Source of the DNA: Deltaproteobacteria bacterium
GTDB lineage: Bacteria > Myxococcota_A > SURF-8
Assembly: GCA_029570245.1 (NCBI GenBank)
Contig: JAKQSH010000330.1
Location: forward strand, 1-5,675
DNA length: 5,675 nucleotides
Direction: 5' to 3'
The notes beneath the pieces were generated by a model. That model worked only from the letters and a program-made list of their open reading frames with translations. It made no database searches and was not told the origin of the DNA. Positions 5,541 to 5,675 of the stretch are shown piece by piece (within the stretch, counting starts at the first letter, position 1; every line of letters starts with the position of its first letter). A program made the position numbers and the translations under genes.

Positions 5541-5598
5541 AGTGGATCACTACAAATATAATGCATCTGTAGCATAATGCTCATGAAAAACCTTTCAA
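5541..5598 (-). promoter_or_regulatory. Promoter and candidate operators of the AbiE-type operon
   Basis: On the minus strand TTGAAA (5598-5593) and TATGCT (5576-5571), 16 bp apart, match the -35 at five and the -10 at four of six bases. Three palindromes lie here. AGCATAATGCT (5571-5581) is perfect around one base and covers the -10. CTACA (5550-5554) pairs with TGTAG (5568-5572). AGTGGATCACT (5541-5551) is perfect around three bases. The centres of the first and last are 30 bp apart, about three helical turns. An AbiEi-type regulator is expected to bind such inverted repeats, so these are good candidate operators; binding is inferred. Confidence 0.5.
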
Positions 5599-5675
5599 AA
5601 GTGGCGCAAGCGGCCCGGTTTAAAAAGTGTTTAAAAAGTGGCGCAACCGGCCCGGTTGCGAAAGCCTTCAGGCTG
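5593..5675 (+). repeat. 48-bp hairpin repeat, array 3 with a compensatory stem variant
   Basis: A partial unit (5593-5617) ends after the left stem arm and is fused, through CCGGTTTAAAAAGTG, to a short duplicated start (5619-5629). A nearly complete unit follows from 5630 and is cut by the window edge. In this last unit the stem is CGCAACCGG-C-CCGGTTGCG. Relative to the common form, G becomes C at 5647 and its partner C becomes G at 5655, so pairing is kept. The array has the same orientation as arrays 1 and 2, and its first bases (TTTCAA) supply the putative -35 of the antitoxin promoter. It probably continues to the right. Confidence 0.88.

Noticed and set aside
2131..5675. Integron attC sites separating gene cassettes
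   Set aside because: The bracketed layout is reminiscent, but no GTTRRRY core sites or attC-like bulged arms are seen, units are tandem, and no integrase gene is in the window.

Overview
The window looks like an accessory stretch of a bacterial chromosome. It has four protein-coding genes with good support, separated by unusually repeat-rich DNA. Mid-range base composition, Shine-Dalgarno sites and the mix of families (AAA-ATPase/PD-(D/E)XK proteins, a DUF4143-type ATPase, an AbiE-type toxin-antitoxin pair) fit an anaerobic or gut/sediment bacterium whose genome expands these families. Lentisphaerae/Kiritimatiellae-like bacteria or large-genome delta-proteobacteria come to mind, but the sequence alone does not fix the taxon.

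Layout. Positions 1-496 hold no convincing gene. They contain a roughly 218-bp nested palindrome whose arms end in 7-bp tandem repeats, followed by further tracts with 7- and 9-bp periods. Positions 497-2059 (+) encode a 520-residue AAA-ATPase-like protein with a C-terminal PD-(D/E)XK nuclease domain. Positions 2060-2420 are intergenic between two convergent genes and hold the first array of a 48-bp hairpin repeat. Positions 2421-3671 (-) encode a 416-residue ATPase of the AAA_14/DUF4143 class. A second, larger array of the 48-bp repeat fills 3753-3994. Positions 4008-5518 (-) are a two-gene operon: an AbiEi-type antitoxin (5518-4916) and an AbiEii-type nucleotidyltransferase toxin (4916-4008) that share one base (TGATG). 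A palindrome-rich promoter region lies upstream of it, and a third copy of the 48-bp repeat runs off the right edge.

How it fits together. The AbiE pair is a recognisable toxin-antitoxin module. The other two proteins each pair a P-loop ATPase with a C-terminal nuclease-like fold. Their cellular roles are not established, but both families are often found in variable, defence-like genome regions. The most distinctive feature is the 48-bp repeat. It brackets both the DUF4143-type gene and the AbiE operon in one orientation and abuts their 3' ends. Its central 9-bp stem carries a compensatory base-pair change between copies. Read on the minus strand, the strand of these three genes, each copy resembles an intrinsic terminator (GC-rich stem, four bases, five Ts). 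This suggests a selected structured element that insulates or moves gene modules.
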